Shown here: positions 4,887 through 7,667 of the stretch, piece by piece
Layout: each line of letters begins with the position of its first letter
Numbering within the stretch: the first letter of the stretch is position 1
DNA from: Planctomycetota bacterium
Lineage (GTDB): Bacteria > Planctomycetota > Phycisphaerae > Sedimentisphaerales > Anaerohalosphaeraceae
DNA length: 7,667 bases
Reading direction: 5' to 3'
NCBI GenBank assembly: GCA_030637065.1
Contig: DAOVVQ010000185.1
Span: 1-7,667 of the forward strand
Program-made: the position numbers and the translations under genes
The notes under the pieces: generated by a model
Databases searched by the model: none
Told to the model about the DNA's origin: nothing
The model's input: only the letters and a program-made list of their open reading frames with translations

Positions 4887-6740
4887 GTGATCGAACTGAA
4901 TAACTACATTGAACTTGTTGAGCAATCGCTCGATGGAAATAAGGAAACGCTACCCAAATTAGCGGAAACCATCCATGATTCGCTTCGAAGCTATGTATTT
5001 CGCATTACGTTGTCAGAAGACTTGACAGACGACATCGTTCAGGAGACGATTCTGGAAATGTATAAGATATTTGGACAATTAAGAAGAAGCGACCGATTCT
5101 GGCCTTGGCTGTGCCGGATCGCACTGAACAAGATCCGTGCACATTCGAGAACTCAGACCCGACGGCGGCATCTTCTGCAAAAACACGCTGAAGAATTGGT
5201 AAACAAGCCCTTCAATCTTGATGGTCTGGCAAATGTGATCAATAAAGAGGTCAAACAGGCTATTTTTTATGCCATGTCGAAATTGACGGATAAGCAAAAG
5301 GCTGTGCTGTCAATGAGATGCTATGAGGATATGCCTTACTCCCAGATCGCAGATGTTATGGAGGTGTCGGAATTAAGCAGCAGGCTTCTTTTTCACAGGG
5401 CAAAGAAAAAGCTGCAAAAGCATCTCTTCAATTCAGGTTTCGGGAAAAAGAGCCTCGTCACAGCCCTGGCACTCTTTGGCAAGATGACGGCACCGAGTGA
5501 AGTCTCAGCCGCCCAAATCTCAATTACCTCTTCAACGCTCGGTGTAGGAGCACTCGCCTCGACAGTTGCCGCTGTTACAACAAAGACCGTTCTTACGATA
5601 TCCGCCTCAACTGCTATCACACTGGGGCTCGTAACCACTTCCTCCGTAAATAACAATGCCAATGGTGCCGCACAGGCGATGCATCAGCGTACAAACCCTG
5701 TTGTGCAAAATACCACCGTCTCGCCGGAGCATACGGATATTGAAGGATACTACTATTATCCCGAAGGCGGCAACGGCCCGGTAATGATGCGTCTGGCGGT
5801 ATCCAACGGAAAGACCTCCTATCAGGTGCTTCAAAATGATAGCGGCAACTACTTCCTCGAGAATATGTGCCAGGAAGTGACAATTCGTAACCATCACTTT
5901 TGGACTCCGGACATGTCCGTCATGGTTCTGCCCACAGACAGCGCGGCGATGAGGGCGTTTATCAGCGGTACCCAACGCCGTGAGGTCAGGTCCAGATTGG
6001 ATTTTTCGTCAACGAAGGACCTGTTGATCGCAGCCTCAAGGCACAAAGGGGCAAACAGGATCACCTTCTCCGTGCAGAATTACGATGCACTAATGGAAGA
6101 GAGGTTCCAGTATAACTGGCCCGCGGATTCGGCTTTCATCGACAAACGCGACGATAATCATCGACGTAGCTGGTGCTATTTCACTGTGAACGGCACTTTT
6201 AACGGCCATACGATTACAGGCCTGGGGCAAATCCCGTTTACCTGGCCCGCGACACGGACGAAACCGGCATGGTTTGCCCTTGCGATCGATAATAAGATCA
6301 AGCTTATCGAAAACAGTGAAGGAACGGCACTGAGAGATTCGACCGGTTCGGTGATCTACTACCCGCGCCAGGCATTGCTATCGGGGATGAACAGACCCTG
6401 GATGGGCCTGCACTGCGTCGATACGGTCAGGCGTGATGCCGCCTTGAGCAGGATCGCATTTGAAACGGAATTGCTCGCTGATAAGACCCGGTGCAAAGTG
6501 TCTCTTCTTCACGCAAAGGGCACGGTCGAATATACGATCGCTCTGCATAACGATCTCATAGAGAAGATATCCTTCCTGGACGAGTCCGGGAATCCATGCG
6601 GTGAAATACTGTTTGAATATGCCGGGACAATTCCTTTCGGTTATGACCATCTCAGGAAAACGTCATTTCCGGATTATTCCGGTTCCATGAAAAATGAACG
6701 GATTCACTGGCTGGCAGAGCTGGCTTCGGGAAACCTGTAA
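4887..6740 (+). CDS. ECF-type RNA polymerase sigma factor with transmembrane segment and large C-terminal domain
   Basis: The product is 617 residues, over three times a usual ECF sigma factor (about 180-200). Residues 25-95 form sigma region 2 (LTDDIVQETILEMYKIF, then FWPWLCRIALNKIRAHSR). Residues 122-178 form sigma region 4 (LTDKQKAVLSMRCYEDMPY, SQIADVMEVSE, LLFHRAKKKLQKHL). A hydrophobic, Ala/Thr/Ser-rich stretch follows at about 188-252, whose 216-252 part could cross the membrane. Residues 275-617 are a domain I cannot name, beginning IEGYYYYPEGGNGPVMMRL, with several Trp and four spaced Cys. Sigma activity is well supported; membrane tethering with an outside domain is inference. The start is GTG at 4887: an in-frame TAG at 4872 blocks extension and the next Met is at residue 58. 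No clear Shine-Dalgarno precedes it. No separate anti-sigma gene follows, so the C-terminal part may do that job. It is followed at 14 bp by the LamG gene. Confidence 0.92.
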   Translation: MIELNNYIELVEQSLDGNKETLPKLAETIHDSLRSYVFRITLSEDLTDDIVQETILEMYKIFGQLRRSDRFWPWLCRIALNKIRAHSRTQTRRRHLLQKHAEELVNKPFNLDGLANVINKEVKQAIFYAMSKLTDKQKAVLSMRCYEDMPYSQIADVMEVSELSSRLLFHRAKKKLQKHLFNSGFGKKSLVTALALFGKMTAPSEVSAAQISITSSTLGVGALASTVAAVTTKTVLTISASTAITLGLVTTSSVNNNANGAAQAMHQRTNPVVQNTTVSPEHTDIEGYYYYPEGGNGPVMMRLAVSNGKTSYQVLQNDSGNYFLENMCQEVTIRNHHFWTPDMSVMVLPTDSAAMRAFISGTQRREVRSRLDFSSTKDLLIAASRHKGANRITFSVQNYDALMEERFQYNWPADSAFIDKRDDNHRRSWCYFTVNGTFNGHTITGLGQIPFTWPATRTKPAWFALAIDNKIKLIENSEGTALRDSTGSVIYYPRQALLSGMNRPWMGLHCVDTVRRDAALSRIAFETELLADKTRCKVSLLHAKGTVEYTIALHNDLIEKISFLDESGNPCGEILFEYAGTIPFGYDHLRKTSFPDYSGSMKNERIHWLAELASGNL

Positions 6741-6746
6741 ATGTGA

Positions 6747-6751
6747 AGAGG
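6747..6751 (+). promoter_or_regulatory. Ribosome binding site of the LamG/dockerin-loop gene
   Basis: AGAGG lies 3 nt before the ATG at 6755, a short but usable spacing, within the 14-bp gap after the sigma-gene stop. An ATG at 6741 is followed directly by TGA and is discarded. Confidence 0.55.
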
Positions 6752-6754
6752 TAG

Positions 6755-7667
6755 ATGAAACCTTCAAATTTGCACAAGCTGTATCGTGTGTGCGTGGCGC
6801 TGTTTGCGGCAGTATGCTTCGGAGTCTGTCCCTGCGCATCGGGCTCGAATCAATTTGATTTTACTCAAGACGGTGTTGTTGACCTGCTCGATTTTGCGAT
6901 CCTGTCAGAGTCATGGGCTCTAACGCTTCCCTGGGGTCCTGACGGCCTGCCCCCTCAAATGATCTCGCATTGGCCGCTGGACATCGACGCCGCCGACAGC
7001 CAGTCTTCTTATGACGGTGTCATCTATGGAAATCCAGTCTGGGTGACCAAACCTCTGGCAAGAGTCGGCCAAGGCGCCATTTATATGGACGGAGACGACT
7101 ACATTGCGATCGACGCAAACGATTATCCGGCCCTTACCGGCTCTTTTACCATCGATGCCCGGATCAGGATCAGCAGCAATGACCGCGACCAGATCCTCAT
7201 TTCCAAAGGCCAGAGCAGTTGGCAGATAGGGGTCGACGGACAAAGTAAAAAGGCGTTCATTTCGTGCGAAGGCCTTTCAGGCAATTCTTATCTTGCCGGC
7301 TCGACCGCCCTTGCAGACGAGACATGGTATCATCTGGCGGGTGTATATGACCAAGGCGAGCAAAAACTGCGCCTTTACCTCGACGGTTCGCTGGATACCG
7401 ATGCCAATGCGATGGGAACCGTCAATCTTAATGCAGAAGATATCTGGATAGGCGGCGACCCTGAACAGCCTCAGCAGGGTCCCTGGTGGAACGGATATAT
7501 CGACAATGTCAGGCTTTATAACTATGCGTTGTCGACGAGCGAGATTTTCCAACGCAGGATACTTCATGTCGACACTAAACAAGGAAGCGATAGCAATAAC
7601 GGCCAGGGGCGGCAGTCGGCTTATAAGACCATCCAGCGTGCAATTGACATGGCGGATAACGGCGACG
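6755..7667 (+). CDS. Exported dockerin-loop + LamG + beta-helix protein (3' end beyond window)
   Basis: The frame is open from ATG 6755 to the window edge (304 codons, no stop). Residues 1-30 look like a signal peptide (hydrophobic VCVALFAAVCFGVC, then PCASG). Residues 35-46 (DFTQDGVVDLLD) form a single dockerin/EF-hand-type calcium loop with Asp at positions 1, 5, 9 and 12, followed by FAILSESW, a form common in planctomycete secreted proteins. Residues about 70-268 are a LamG/concanavalin-like jelly roll: AIYMDGDDYIAI, FTIDARIRI, WYHLAGVYDQGEQKLRLYLDG and WWNGYIDNVRLYNYALS. Residues 270-304 (HVDTKQGSDSNNGQ, AYKTIQRAIDMADNGD) match the opening of DUF1565/pectate-lyase-like right-handed beta-helices. 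A role in binding or processing polysaccharide is likely from the family, but no catalytic residues are in view. The 14-bp gap suggests co-transcription with the sigma factor. Confidence 0.88.
   Translation, partial: MKPSNLHKLYRVCVALFAAVCFGVCPCASGSNQFDFTQDGVVDLLDFAILSESWALTLPWGPDGLPPQMISHWPLDIDAADSQSSYDGVIYGNPVWVTKPLARVGQGAIYMDGDDYIAIDANDYPALTGSFTIDARIRISSNDRDQILISKGQSSWQIGVDGQSKKAFISCEGLSGNSYLAGSTALADETWYHLAGVYDQGEQKLRLYLDGSLDTDANAMGTVNLNAEDIWIGGDPEQPQQGPWWNGYIDNVRLYNYALSTSEIFQRRILHVDTKQGSDSNNGQGRQSAYKTIQRAIDMADNGD

Noticed and set aside
6920..7243. Minus-strand frames at 6920-7243 and 7277-7582
   Set aside because: They are antisense to the continuous LamG reading frame, which has recognisable domain motifs throughout.

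Overview
This window looks like a piece of a planctomycete chromosome, most likely class Phycisphaerae (Sedimentisphaerales-like). The call rests on protein style, not on any marker gene: a secreted V8/trypsin-like protease with repeated pre-peptidase-type beta domains and thrombospondin type-3 repeats, an ECF sigma factor carrying a hydrophobic segment and a large C-terminal domain, and a secreted LamG protein with a single dockerin-like calcium loop right after its signal peptide. Base composition is moderate. There are no rRNA or tRNA genes, transposases, CRISPR arrays or phage genes.

Layout. (1) Positions 1-3278, minus strand: one uninterrupted, 3'-truncated gene for a very large exported protease: signal peptide, five ~123-residue beta repeats, a chymotrypsin-fold serine protease domain with His782/Asp832/Ser901, a short fibronectin-like stretch, then Asp-rich TSP3 calcium repeats that run off the left edge. 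(2) Positions 3279-3603: a divergent intergenic region unusually rich in inverted repeats, including a perfect 16-bp palindrome. (3) Positions 3604-4659, plus strand: a secreted 351-residue protein made almost entirely of five ~65-residue repeats, each with an Arg-alternating strand, a Cys ladder with every fourth residue a Cys, DQLRDQK heptads, an amphipathic segment and an acidic Gly/Asp loop. I do not recognise this family. It ends in a strong intrinsic terminator at 4701-4735. (4) Positions 4736-4886: an AT-rich leader with nested inverted repeats. (5) Positions 4887-6740: an ECF sigma factor fused to a probable transmembrane segment and a ~360-residue C-terminal domain. (6) Positions 6755-7667: a gene starting 14 bp later and running off the right edge, encoding an exported dockerin-loop/LamG/beta-helix protein.

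How they may work together (inference). Three of the four genes encode exported, calcium- or disulfide-stabilised surface or secreted proteins. The fourth is a sigma factor that appears built to be membrane-tethered, so it could sense the envelope or exterior and set transcription of such genes. The sigma factor and LamG genes are probably co-transcribed. The repeat protein is its own transcription unit, and the protease is transcribed divergently from it. A 17-bp motif (14/17 matching) lies upstream of the repeat-protein gene and again between its stop codon and terminator. The parts most worth following up are the Cys-ladder repeat protein and its neighbouring sigma factor.
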